Below, in pieces: positions 45,172 through 53,356 of a stretch of DNA of 58,188 nt. The translations under genes were made by a program, and so were the position numbers. The DNA comes from Bacteroidia bacterium (lineage in GTDB: Bacteria > Bacteroidota > Bacteroidia > Bacteroidales > VadinHA17): NCBI GenBank assembly GCA_026391555.1, contig JAPLEB010000118.1:1-58188 (forward strand), read 5' to 3'. The notes under the pieces were generated by a model. That model saw only the letters and a program-made list of their open reading frames with translations, had not been told where the DNA came from and did not search any database. Position 1 is the stretch's first letter. Every line of letters starts with the position of its first letter.

Positions 45172-45201
45172 AGGTGAAAACCTTCCAGTTTCATTTCACC
45201 T
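45172..45201 (-). other. Inverted repeat in the fecR leader
   Basis: AGGTGAAA and TTTCACCT make a perfect 8-bp stem with a 14-base loop, ending 12 bases before the fecR start. On the minus strand only four Ts follow, so it is at most a weak terminator between the sigma factor and anti-sigma genes. It may lower FecR expression relative to the sigma factor or mask the ribosome site. The surrounding gap 45160-45339 holds no gene. Confidence 0.35.
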
Positions 45202-45339
45202 AACCTAAACTAACCTGACTGACAATAATATCCCGCAGAGAGTCTATCTTCCCAAATAGTAAGCTAATTTATAATCAATCTAATTAATCCTACTTTAACA
45301 GATTAGAAAAATACTTGAACCAGGAAACAGATTATTCCC

Positions 45340-45924
45340 TTATTTTAAAAATAGCCAGAACAAAAGAACAGACAACATACCTCCTCTAACAAAAGATTTT
45401 CTCAGGGAACTTTTTGCCATTGTAAGATAATTTTCAACTGTCTTTTTTGAAATATTCAGTTCAAGAGCGATTTGTTCACTGTTAAGTTGTTCTTTTATGC
45501 TTAAAAGCAATATGTTTTTTTGTCGGGTTGGCAATTTTTCGATTAGTAAATTCGCCTTTTCAAACAGATCATTATATTCAATCTCAATGTTTGTGGTGTT
45601 GTCTTCAATAATAATGTTTTGCAGTACCTCTTCTAACTGCTTTTTATCCGATGCCTGTTTCCGGAATTTTTTACAGGTTGCATTATAAGTAATTTTAAAA
45701 AGATACTTGCTGAAGACATAATATTCATTGATCTGGTCCCGGCACCTCCAGAGATTCATGAATACTTCCTGAACAACATCTTCAGCTTCTTCTTTATTTT
45801 TTAAATAACTTATCGCGAAGTAGTAAACCTTTTTATTGTATTTTTTAAAAATATAATCAAAAGATAAAACATCACCTTTTTTGAGTTTATTTATAATCAA
45901 CTTATCATCAGAATACTGGATCAT
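45340..45924 (-). CDS. ECF sigma-70 factor, FecI-like
   Basis: A 194-residue RNA polymerase sigma factor. I start it at 45924 (MIQYSDDKLIINKLKKGD) because sigma domain 2 begins there and a promoter lies just upstream (45947-45974); a frame open to 46131 would add 69 residues without family resemblance. Sigma region 2 is seen in FDYIFKKYNKKVYYFAISYLKNKEEAEDVVQEVFMNLW, and region 4 in IEKLPTRQKNILLLSIKEQLNSEQIALELNISKKTVENYL. The protein ends with a hydrophobic 14-residue tail (GGMLSVLLFWLFLK), a trait of many Bacteroidota ECF factors that might touch the membrane or the anti-sigma factor. It should activate the susCD operon. Confidence 0.92.
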   Translation of the reverse strand: MIQYSDDKLIINKLKKGDVLSFDYIFKKYNKKVYYFAISYLKNKEEAEDVVQEVFMNLWRCRDQINEYYVFSKYLFKITYNATCKKFRKQASDKKQLEEVLQNIIIEDNTTNIEIEYNDLFEKANLLIEKLPTRQKNILLLSIKEQLNSEQIALELNISKKTVENYLTMAKSSLRKSFVRGGMLSVLLFWLFLK

Positions 45925-45946
45925 TGTGGATAAGGTGTTACCAGAA

Positions 45947-45974
45947 CAAATGTAGTGTTTTACAAATAAACAAA
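45947..45974 (-). promoter_or_regulatory. Candidate promoter of the sigma factor gene
   Basis: On the minus strand TTTG (45974-45971) is followed after 16 bases by TACATTTG (45954-45947), a full match to TAnnTTTG. The spacing is one or two bases short of the usual range. The start codon at 45924 is 22 bases on, giving a short leader. It supports the downstream start of the sigma factor. Confidence 0.45.
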
Positions 45975-46264
45975 GAAGCCCATTAGTATTTGGATTCAAA
46001 CGTGAGTAATATGTGCCAGGCAAAGCAGCTTTCAATACAGGATTGCTTTTCGTAATAATAAAATAATTACCATTTGCAGTAAATCTATCAGGATAAAGCT
46101 GACCGGGATGAAGAAACAATTTCACTGGCAACCCACGTTATAAGCAAGGCAGTATTTCCCGGTTCGGAACTAAAAGCCATATCATTAATAAAAGAGAACC
46201 CTGCTGTTCACGAAATAACGGGGTACGATAAAGAGAAAATAACGAAAGATGCTGCAGGGTCATT

Positions 46265-46296
46265 CTTGTTTCTTGTTTGCCGGAACCGTATATTTG
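46265..46296 (+). promoter_or_regulatory. Candidate promoter of the ThiF-like operon
   Basis: CTTG (3 of 4 matches to TTTG) is followed after 20 bases by TATATTTG (46289-46296), a full TAnnTTTG match with normal spacing, 23 bases before the ATG at 46320. The 395-base divergent region 45925-46319 otherwise holds only the sigma factor promoter and no gene. Confidence 0.5.
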
Positions 46297-46319
46297 TATT
46301 TAACAGACAGCTATTTTAA

Positions 46320-47111
46320 ATGGAAGGCAATATTTTATCTCCCAGAGAGATAAGACGGTACAGTAAGCAGATCATGATCCCTGAAATCGGTATTACAGGC
46401 CAGGAAAAGCTGAAACAGGCAAAAGTTCTTGTGGTGGGCGCCGGCGGACTTGGGTGTCCTGTTCTACAGTATCTGGCCGTTGCTGGTGTGGGAAAAATTG
46501 CGATAGCTGAATTTGACATGGTTGATGAGACAAATCTTCAAAGACAGGTATTGTACGGGACGTCTGATGTGGGAAAACTTAAATCAGTTATAGCTAAAAA
46601 CCGGCTTGAACATCTTAATTCTCTTTTAGATTTCAAAATATTCAATATCCGGCTTGATGCCTCAAATTCTCTGAACATTTTAAAGAATTTCGATGTAATT
46701 GTTGATGCCACAGATAACCTCGAAACAAGATACGTTATTAACGATTCCTGCGTTATCCTCAATAAGCCAATGGTTCATGGTTCAATATATAAATATGAAG
46801 GTGTAATTTCTGTTTTCAACTATAAAAGAGGACCAACCTACAGGTGCTATAATCCTTCCGCAATAAATAAAGAGTTTAAAACCCCACAACCTTCCCAGGT
46901 TGGATTACTTGGTGTTCTTCCGGGGATAACCGGAACTTATATGGCTAATGAGGTAATAAAAATAATTACTGAAACTGGCGATATTCTGAGTGGGAAGGTC
47001 CTGTTAATTAATATTTGCAATAATACTTTTAATACATTTTCTGTAAATAACATCCCTGAGAATCATAATATACAAGGGGTTGAAGGGTTGAAGGGAGGAA
47101 ATTTTATTTAA
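46320..47111 (+). CDS. ThiF/MoeB/HesA-like adenylyltransferase, degenerate
   Basis: A 263-residue E1-like enzyme. The nucleotide site is intact: GAGGLGCPVLQYLAVAGVG (40-58), DETNLQRQ with the Arg finger, and DATDNLETRY. In E. coli MoeB two CxxC pairs bind zinc (CYRC and CEVC) and a conserved Cys precedes VEAG. Here CYRC is TYRC (173-176), the C-terminal CxxC is absent, and the VEAG-linked Cys position is Pro191. So zinc binding as in MoeB is not possible and thioester chemistry is doubtful. It may still adenylate a small sulfur-carrier partner, none of which is in the window. It is first in a plus-strand operon with the AsmA-like gene 4 bases on. Confidence 0.85.
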   Translation: MEGNILSPREIRRYSKQIMIPEIGITGQEKLKQAKVLVVGAGGLGCPVLQYLAVAGVGKIAIAEFDMVDETNLQRQVLYGTSDVGKLKSVIAKNRLEHLNSLLDFKIFNIRLDASNSLNILKNFDVIVDATDNLETRYVINDSCVILNKPMVHGSIYKYEGVISVFNYKRGPTYRCYNPSAINKEFKTPQPSQVGLLGVLPGITGTYMANEVIKIITETGDILSGKVLLINICNNTFNTFSVNNIPENHNIQGVEGLKGGNFI

Positions 47112-47115
47112 TCAA

Positions 47116-49731
47116 ATGAAACTTACTTTGAAAATACTGAAACTGTTTGCAATACTGATTATCACAGTTTCAATTATCCTTTTCTCAGCCTCATTCCTGC
47201 TGCAGGATAAAGTTGCAGATATTCTCCTGAAAACGCTCAATAAGAATATCTTAACAAAACTGGATGTCGGATCTTTCAAATTATCGTTTTTGAGAAAATT
47301 CCCCAAAGCCTCTCTCGAGTTGAAAGATGTTCTCGTTCATTCTTCTTCCAATTTTAATTCTGCCGCATTCACCGGAATTAATACAGACACCCTCCTGGCA
47401 GCCAGGTTTTTGTCAGTCGAGTTTAAAATAACAGATATCCTGAAAGGTATTTACAACATAGAAAGGATTGGCGCCAAAGCCGGTAAAATGAACTTTTTTA
47501 CCGATACTATCGGTCTCGGTAATTATGATATTTCGGTAAAAAACGAAAGCCCCGGGGATGATGATTTTATTATTGACCTCGAAAGAATTAACCTGACTGA
47601 TATTAAAACTTATTACAACAACCTGGCAACCAGACTAATTATTAACGGGATAATAAAAAACGGCAGGCTTAAAAGCAGGATATCCGGTGATGATATCGAT
47701 TTTACGGGAGGCGCTGAAATGCAAATAAACAGTTTTCAGCTATACAATACCAAAATCATAAAAACTATAGCTGCTGATCTTGATATTATACTGCAAAGCT
47801 CAAAAAGTGGCATCCTGGTCAAAAAGGGAACGTTACATGTTGAAAATTGGGATTTCGGGCTGGATGGGTTTATCTCTTCTGATAATATTCTTGATCTTAA
47901 TATAACAGGCCATAATATTGATATCGGGAAGATCAGGAATTACTTACCTGAGAAATATCTGAGATTAGTCTCTGAATATAAACCGTCAGGAATATTGATA
48001 GTCAGAAGTAAGATCAAAGGGCTGTTAACACGGACATCTAATCCACATGTTGAGATAAACTGCCTTCTGAACGATGGTCATATTGTTTATGGGAAATCTG
48101 ATTTAACCATTAATGATCTTTCATTTGCAGGATATTTTTCAAACGGATTAAAAAACCGCCCTGAAACAAGCTCAGTTTCAATCAAAGATATTAAAGCAAA
48201 ACTTGGGTCGGCAGAATATACCGGGTCATTTACAATTACCGGATTTGATCAACACGGGGTTGAACTATTATTAAAAGGGAAGGTTTTCCCGGGAGAGCTG
48301 AAAGAGTTTTTCGACCTGAAGAATATTTCAACTGCCGGGGGCTCTATTGATCTTAATCTGAAGATGGCAGGCAATATAAGACATAAAAAGAAATATACAT
48401 TATCCGATATCATTGACATGAAACCTGAAGCATCTCTGGTTTTTAACTCATTAAGTATCGGACTCAAAAACGATAAAATACTTTTTAACCAGGTAAATGG
48501 CGATTTGTCAATTTCCAATTCTATCCGGGCCTCCAATTTCCTGCTCACATATAAGGGCCAGAGAATAAAAATTGATGGTGAATTCAGCAATTTGCCCGAG
48601 TGGCTTACAGGCAGGCCGGTTCAGATGATTGCTTCTGCCGATGTTTCTTTCAGCAGATTAATCCCGGAACTCTTTATTAAAAATTCTCCCTCATCAGATA
48701 CATCAACCCTGAAGAAAACCGCTTTTACACTGCCAGACGATATCAAACTTGATTTAAATTTTAAGATTGACAGTCTCACTTACAAATCATTTTCTTCATC
48801 GAAAATTGCAGGTACCCTGAATTATAAGCCCCGGTTATTAACTTTTAAAACGCTGAATATGCAAGCATTAAACGGCATGATCTCCGGTAATGGTTTCATA
48901 GTACTTAACAGCAATAAATCAGTTATTGCAAGAGGTAGTTTTAATGTCACTAACATTGATGTAAATAAAGCCTTCTCATCATTTCATAATTTCGGACAGG
49001 ACTTTCTTAAGGCTGAGAATCTTGCAGGGACTCTTTCCGGTTCATTTTCACTTCTTCTTCCAATGGACTCCATGCTGAATCCCCAGATAAAATCAATTAC
49101 TGCTGAAGGCAAATACCTCCTGGCCAACGGAGCTCTCATCAATTTTGAACCGGTAAAACAACTTTCTTCCTTTATTGAACTTTCAGAGCTCGAAAACATA
49201 AGTTTTGAGCAGCTTGAGAATGACTTTTTTATAAGAAACAATTTCCTGTATACCCCGCAGATGGATGTTAAATCGTCCGCTGTTGATTTGTTTGTGAACG
49301 GTAAGCATAGTTTCGATAATGATTATGAATATCATGTTAAGATGCTGTTGTCGGAAATCATGAGCAAGAAAAGAAAGGAAAACATAAGCAATGTTTCCGA
49401 ATTCGGTGTTGTCGAAGACGATGGACTGGGTCGTACAACGCTGTTATTGAAAATAACGGGCAAAGGGGAAGATGTTAAAGTTGGATATGACATCAAGGCT
49501 GCAGGCAGTGAGATAAAGAACAATATCAAAACTGAAAGGCAGACACTTAAAAGTATTCTGAACCAGGAATATGGTTGGTTTAAAAACGATACCACGGCAA
49601 AGCAGAAACCGGCAGAGAAGAAATCGCGGTTCAGTATCACATGGGGAGAAACCGATAGTGTAAAAACGACACCCGCCTCTCCTGCTGTTAAAAGGGAGGG
49701 CTTTGTAAAGAGCTTATTTAAAAAAAATTAG
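47116..49731 (+). CDS. AsmA/TamB-like inner-membrane protein
   Basis: An 871-residue protein with one N-terminal membrane helix (about 9-28, LFAILIITVSIILFSASFLL) and a long beta-rich periplasmic body. Its opening (KLDVGSFKLSFLRKFPKASLELKDV) and its C-terminal part (about 600-790, LAGTLSGSFSLLLP and later GGYDI-type strands) resemble AsmA C-terminal domains, which form grooves for phospholipid transport to the outer membrane. It ends in a Lys-rich tail (FVKSLFKKN). Translation is probably coupled to the ThiF-like gene. No enzymatic site is expected. Assignment rests on overall pattern rather than a single motif. Confidence 0.82.
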   Translation: MKLTLKILKLFAILIITVSIILFSASFLLQDKVADILLKTLNKNILTKLDVGSFKLSFLRKFPKASLELKDVLVHSSSNFNSAAFTGINTDTLLAARFLSVEFKITDILKGIYNIERIGAKAGKMNFFTDTIGLGNYDISVKNESPGDDDFIIDLERINLTDIKTYYNNLATRLIINGIIKNGRLKSRISGDDIDFTGGAEMQINSFQLYNTKIIKTIAADLDIILQSSKSGILVKKGTLHVENWDFGLDGFISSDNILDLNITGHNIDIGKIRNYLPEKYLRLVSEYKPSGILIVRSKIKGLLTRTSNPHVEINCLLNDGHIVYGKSDLTINDLSFAGYFSNGLKNRPETSSVSIKDIKAKLGSAEYTGSFTITGFDQHGVELLLKGKVFPGELKEFFDLKNISTAGGSIDLNLKMAGNIRHKKKYTLSDIIDMKPEASLVFNSLSIGLKNDKILFNQVNGDLSISNSIRASNFLLTYKGQRIKIDGEFSNLPEWLTGRPVQMIASADVSFSRLIPELFIKNSPSSDTSTLKKTAFTLPDDIKLDLNFKIDSLTYKSFSSSKIAGTLNYKPRLLTFKTLNMQALNGMISGNGFIVLNSNKSVIARGSFNVTNIDVNKAFSSFHNFGQDFLKAENLAGTLSGSFSLLLPMDSMLNPQIKSITAEGKYLLANGALINFEPVKQLSSFIELSELENISFEQLENDFFIRNNFLYTPQMDVKSSAVDLFVNGKHSFDNDYEYHVKMLLSEIMSKKRKENISNVSEFGVVEDDGLGRTTLLLKITGKGEDVKVGYDIKAAGSEIKNNIKTERQTLKSILNQEYGWFKNDTTAKQKPAEKKSRFSITWGETDSVKTTPASPAVKREGFVKSLFKKN

Positions 49732-49749
49732 TCGCCACGAAATCTTAAG

Positions 49750-49789
49750 GACATAACGACATAACATCATAACTACATAACATCATAAC
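49750..49789 (+). repeat. Five 8-bp tandem repeats abutting a start codon
   Basis: Five units (GACATAAC, GACATAAC, ATCATAAC, TACATAAC, ATCATAAC) fill 49750-49789 exactly, ending at the ATG of the histidine kinase gene at 49790. The last six bases of each unit vary only at none or one position (CATAAC is constant). Any gain or loss of a unit would change the ribosome-binding region and so translation, without altering the reading frame. Confidence 0.9.
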
Positions 49790-50938
49790 ATGAATATATT
49801 TCGTCATAAAACTCTCTGGAAGCTCTTTTTGCTTCTTTTTGCAGTACTCATCGGTATGGGTTCTCTTATTTATACAGAGAACCTTGTCAGGAAACTTAAG
49901 ACAGAGGAGAGAAAAAATGTCGGGTTGTGGGCTGAAGCTACAAGACTAATCCCCCTTTCTGATACAAGCCAGAACGTTGATTTTCTCTCTTCAATCATCG
50001 AGAATAATAATACTGTTCCGGTTATTCTGACTGATGAATCGGACATTATCATTTCTGCAAGAAATTTCGATGCTAAAAGGATAGTTGATCCAAAGTATAT
50101 GAAAAAGAACCTCGTTAAAATAAAGGAGAAAAATAAACCAATAATAATAAATCTTGAAAATGGTCATTTCAATCTGATTTATTACAAGGACAGTATTATA
50201 CTTACAATGCTGATTTTCTATCCCTACATACAACTGGGAATAATTATCCTTTTTATTCTTGTTTCATACCTGGCGTTCAGCTCATCGCGAAAAGCTGAAC
50301 AAAACCAGCTCTGGGTCGGGATGTCGAAAGAAACTGCTCATCAGCTTGGAACACCAACATCATCGCTTGCCGGCTGGGTAGAAATTTTACAGCATAAACA
50401 CCCCGAAATTTCAATTACCATGGAACTTGCCCGTGATGTTGAAAGGCTTGAAAAAGTGACTGAAAGGTTTTCCAGAATTGGATCAAAACCATCATTGACA
50501 AGCGAGAATATTGTTGACATAATTTCCCGCACTATTGATTATCTGAAATCAAGGACCTCATCAAAAGTTAGATTTATACCCGATTACAGCATCAATAAAG
50601 AGATAGTTGTCCCGGTAAATTCTGCCCTTTTTGAATGGGTCATTGAGAATGTTTCGAAGAATGCCATTGACGCGATGGAGGGAATCGGGGAGATAACTGT
50701 CCACATTACAGAGACAGAGAAAAATGCATTAATAGACATTTCAGATACAGGAAAGGGAATTCCAAAATCAGCATTCAATAAAATTTTCAACCCGGGCTTT
50801 ACTACGAAGCATAGAGGATGGGGACTGGGTCTCTCCCTGGCAAAACGGATTATTGAGGAGTATCATAACGGACGCATCTTTGTCAGACATTCAGAGGTTG
50901 GTAAGGGCTCCTGTATCAGGATCGTTATGAACAAGTAA
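49790..50938 (+). CDS. Membrane sensor histidine kinase
   Basis: A 382-residue kinase with two membrane helices (about 10-28 and 141-163) enclosing a periplasmic domain of about 110 residues. Then comes an unusual H-box, KETAHQLGTPTSSLAGW (His184), of the NtrY/HisKA-like kind. The ATPase domain has NVSKNAIDAMEG (N-box), DTGKGIPK (G1) and GWGLGLSLAKRI (G2). All catalytic residues are intact. No response regulator is adjacent, so the partner lies elsewhere. Its start codon directly follows an array of 8-bp repeats. The signal sensed is unknown. Confidence 0.9.
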   Translation: MNIFRHKTLWKLFLLLFAVLIGMGSLIYTENLVRKLKTEERKNVGLWAEATRLIPLSDTSQNVDFLSSIIENNNTVPVILTDESDIIISARNFDAKRIVDPKYMKKNLVKIKEKNKPIIINLENGHFNLIYYKDSIILTMLIFYPYIQLGIIILFILVSYLAFSSSRKAEQNQLWVGMSKETAHQLGTPTSSLAGWVEILQHKHPEISITMELARDVERLEKVTERFSRIGSKPSLTSENIVDIISRTIDYLKSRTSSKVRFIPDYSINKEIVVPVNSALFEWVIENVSKNAIDAMEGIGEITVHITETEKNALIDISDTGKGIPKSAFNKIFNPGFTTKHRGWGLGLSLAKRIIEEYHNGRIFVRHSEVGKGSCIRIVMNK

Positions 50939-50968
50939 AAATTCTAATTGATAGATTTGCAACCCTTT

Positions 50969-52225
50969 ATGAACAGGAAAGAAATTGAGATAATGGCCCC
51001 CGCGGGATCGTATGAATCGCTGATGGCAGCGATTCAGGGCGGTGCCGATTCCGTTTACTTCGGAGCCGAACAACTCAATATGAGAGCCGCTTCTTCAAAT
51101 AATTTCACCATTGATGATCTTCGAAAGATTGCTTCAATCTGCCAAAAAAACGGCCTTAAAAGTTATATTACTGTCAATGTTGTTATTTATGACCACGAAA
51201 TTGAACAGATGCACCGCATAATCGATGCTTCGGTTGAAAGTGGAATATCTGCTGTTATTGCTTCCGACCTTGCTGTAATCAATTATGCTTTCGCCTCCGG
51301 GATAGAGGTTCATCTTTCAACACAACTGAATATCACAAATATTGAAGCATTGAAATTCTATTCTCAATGGGCAGATGTAGCGGTATTGGCAAGGGAATTA
51401 AACATTGACCAGGTCAGATACATTTACAATAGCATAAGGGAGCAGAATATAAGAGGACCGCGAGGAGATCTTATCAAGATTGAGATGTTTGCGCATGGCG
51501 CTTTATGCATGGCCATTTCGGGGAAATGTTATTTAAGTCTTCATGAAAACAATAAATCGGCAAACAGGGGGGAATGTTACCAGACCTGCCGTAAATCGTA
51601 TATTGCTACCGGCAAAGAATCAGGTTATGAACTTGAGGTTGATAATGAATATATTATGTCTCCCAAAGATCTCTGCACAATTGGATTTCTCGATAAACTG
51701 ATTGAGGCAGGAGTAAGGGTTCTGAAAATAGAGGGAAGAGCCCGTTCAGCAGAATATGTCAGGGAGGTTTCATCGTGCTATAATGAGGCTGTCGGTGCAA
51801 TCGAAAACGGAACATACGACAAAGGAAAAACTGATGCCTGGAGAAAGAGGCTTTCGATGGTTTTTAACCGAGGTTTCTGGGACGGTTACTATCTTGGTCA
51901 AAAGATGGGGGAATGGAACACAGGCTATGGTTCAAGTGCAACAAAAAGAAAAATTTATCTTGGAAAGATCACTAACTATTTTACAAAACTTAATGTTGCC
52001 GAGATCAAACTCGAGAATGGCGATCTTAATAAAGGTGATACTATTCTTATTACAGGTCCCACAACCGGAGTTGTTGAATATAATGTGGATGAGATACGTG
52101 TTGACCTTAAAGTGGCTGAAAAAGCCATGAAGGGAGAACTCTGTTCAATTAAAACACCTGATTATCTGAGAAGATCCGATAAGGTTTACAAATGGGTTGA
52201 CTATAAAGAAGTTAGCCCCCTTTAG
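50969..52225 (+). CDS. Peptidase U32 family protein (tRNA hydroxylation, TrhP/YegQ-like)
   Basis: A 418-residue protein started at the ATG at 50969 (MNRKEIEIMAPAGS); a TTG at 50948 would add seven residues. The family signature EMFAHGALCMAISGKC is present, followed by ECYQTCRKSY with the cysteines of the Fe-S cluster-binding region, and LKIEGRARSAEYV. In E. coli relatives YegQ (TrhP) supplies the prephenate-dependent 5-hydroxylation of U34 in tRNA and RlhA acts on 23S rRNA; which role applies here is not decidable. It lies 30 bases after the histidine kinase gene and ends convergently with mnmH. Confidence 0.92.
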   Translation: MNRKEIEIMAPAGSYESLMAAIQGGADSVYFGAEQLNMRAASSNNFTIDDLRKIASICQKNGLKSYITVNVVIYDHEIEQMHRIIDASVESGISAVIASDLAVINYAFASGIEVHLSTQLNITNIEALKFYSQWADVAVLARELNIDQVRYIYNSIREQNIRGPRGDLIKIEMFAHGALCMAISGKCYLSLHENNKSANRGECYQTCRKSYIATGKESGYELEVDNEYIMSPKDLCTIGFLDKLIEAGVRVLKIEGRARSAEYVREVSSCYNEAVGAIENGTYDKGKTDAWRKRLSMVFNRGFWDGYYLGQKMGEWNTGYGSSATKRKIYLGKITNYFTKLNVAEIKLENGDLNKGDTILITGPTTGVVEYNVDEIRVDLKVAEKAMKGELCSIKTPDYLRRSDKVYKWVDYKEVSPL

Positions 52226-52261
52226 AGCCTGTCCCGCAAAGATGGAGTGGTTAGGGGCAAA

Positions 52262-53308
52262 TTAAGTCCAGTTTATCTTACCTGCAGCATCAAGAATTTT
52301 CAAAGCGTTGGTTTCAATATCATCGGAATCGGTCTTAACATAAATGATATTCTTATTGCTTTTTTTCTTTAATCCAAACAGATAAGCCTTATCATAATAG
52401 TATAGGGTTATTTCAATTGCTTTTGCAAAATCCCCTTTTTCAACTGCATTGATTACATCTCTGGTTTTATCTCCTCCAAGACGCTTGCTAATCTTTAATA
52501 CAGATTCTTTCAGAGATTCCGGGGGGTATGTTGAGTATTCTTCCAAAAGCCTGGGTAATCTTGTTTTAACATCCATCATGAGAATAATGGCCGGGGTATC
52601 CTGCATATTTAAATAAAAACTGTCCGCCATGAATACCGAACCAATATTCCGGCTTTCATCTTCAACCCATAATGGAAGATTTCTGTCTATCAGCTTCCAT
52701 TCATCAAAAAGTATATTTGCAAACTGTTCCGTGGATGGTTGAGGCGGTTGGCCGAGAGATCCAAAAGCAGAGCCCTTGTGATTTGCAAGTCCCTCAAGAT
52801 CGATGACCTGCTGGCCACTTCCATTTAAATATTTCAGAATATGTGTTTTGCTGCTTCCTGTCATTCCTCCAAGGACGATCATTTTTCTTTTCTCAGAAAG
52901 GCTCTCAAGAATATGATGACGGTACGACTTATATCCTCCATCCAGTACTTCTGTATCAATATCGCCCAATGAAAAGAGCCAGGCCATTGCTTCCGATCTC
53001 ATGCCACCCCTCCAGCAATGGACCAGAAGTTTCCCGTTTTTTGCGATCTTCAGAGCCTGTTCAAGTTTGGAGGACATGGCAGGCGCTGTATGTTTCAGCC
53101 CCTCAAGGATTGCTGGTACACGTCCCTCTTTTTTATATGTTGTGCCAACAGACTCTCTCTCCCTATCATCGAAAAGGGGAATATTGACTGCTCCGGGGAT
53201 ATGCCCTGTGGTAAATTCAGAAGGAGACCTGACATCTGCAATCGGAGTGATTTCTGAAAGTTTCAGAAACCTCACTATATCAATTTTTTTTGTTGCAGGT
53301 AAGGCCAT
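52262..53308 (-). CDS. mnmH: tRNA 2-selenouridine synthase
   Basis: A 348-residue enzyme that swaps sulfur for selenium (or geranylates) at 2-thiouridine 34 of tRNAs. The N-terminal rhodanese domain has the catalytic LLVHCWRGGMRSEA (Cys98). The C-terminal P-loop domain reads GGMTGSSKT (147-155): the last Gly of the Walker A motif is Ser153, where other MnmH proteins have GxxxxGKT. LEGLANHKGSAFG follows, as in the family. The length is normal. Selenophosphate synthase is not nearby. The start at 53308 is the natural one; the gene is convergent with the U32 gene, 36 bases away. Confidence 0.93.
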   Translation of the reverse strand: MALPATKKIDIVRFLKLSEITPIADVRSPSEFTTGHIPGAVNIPLFDDRERESVGTTYKKEGRVPAILEGLKHTAPAMSSKLEQALKIAKNGKLLVHCWRGGMRSEAMAWLFSLGDIDTEVLDGGYKSYRHHILESLSEKRKMIVLGGMTGSSKTHILKYLNGSGQQVIDLEGLANHKGSAFGSLGQPPQPSTEQFANILFDEWKLIDRNLPLWVEDESRNIGSVFMADSFYLNMQDTPAIILMMDVKTRLPRLLEEYSTYPPESLKESVLKISKRLGGDKTRDVINAVEKGDFAKAIEITLYYYDKAYLFGLKKKSNKNIIYVKTDSDDIETNALKILDAAGKINWT

Positions 53309-53356
53309 AAAAATTCAGGAATTAATTTACCGGAGCTATGCCGTTCAACCAGGCAG

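Noticed and set aside
45925-46131. N-terminal extension of the sigma factor by 69 residues
   Set aside because: The extension has no sigma-factor resemblance, contains the promoter-like TAnnTTTG site, and the Met at 45924 starts exactly at sigma domain 2.
49750-49789. CRISPR-like short repeats
   Set aside because: The units are 8 bases in tandem with no spacers; it is a simple repeat array.
52226-52261. Terminator between the U32 and mnmH genes
   Set aside because: The GCCCC/GGGGC pairing has a loop of nearly 30 bases and no T run on either side.
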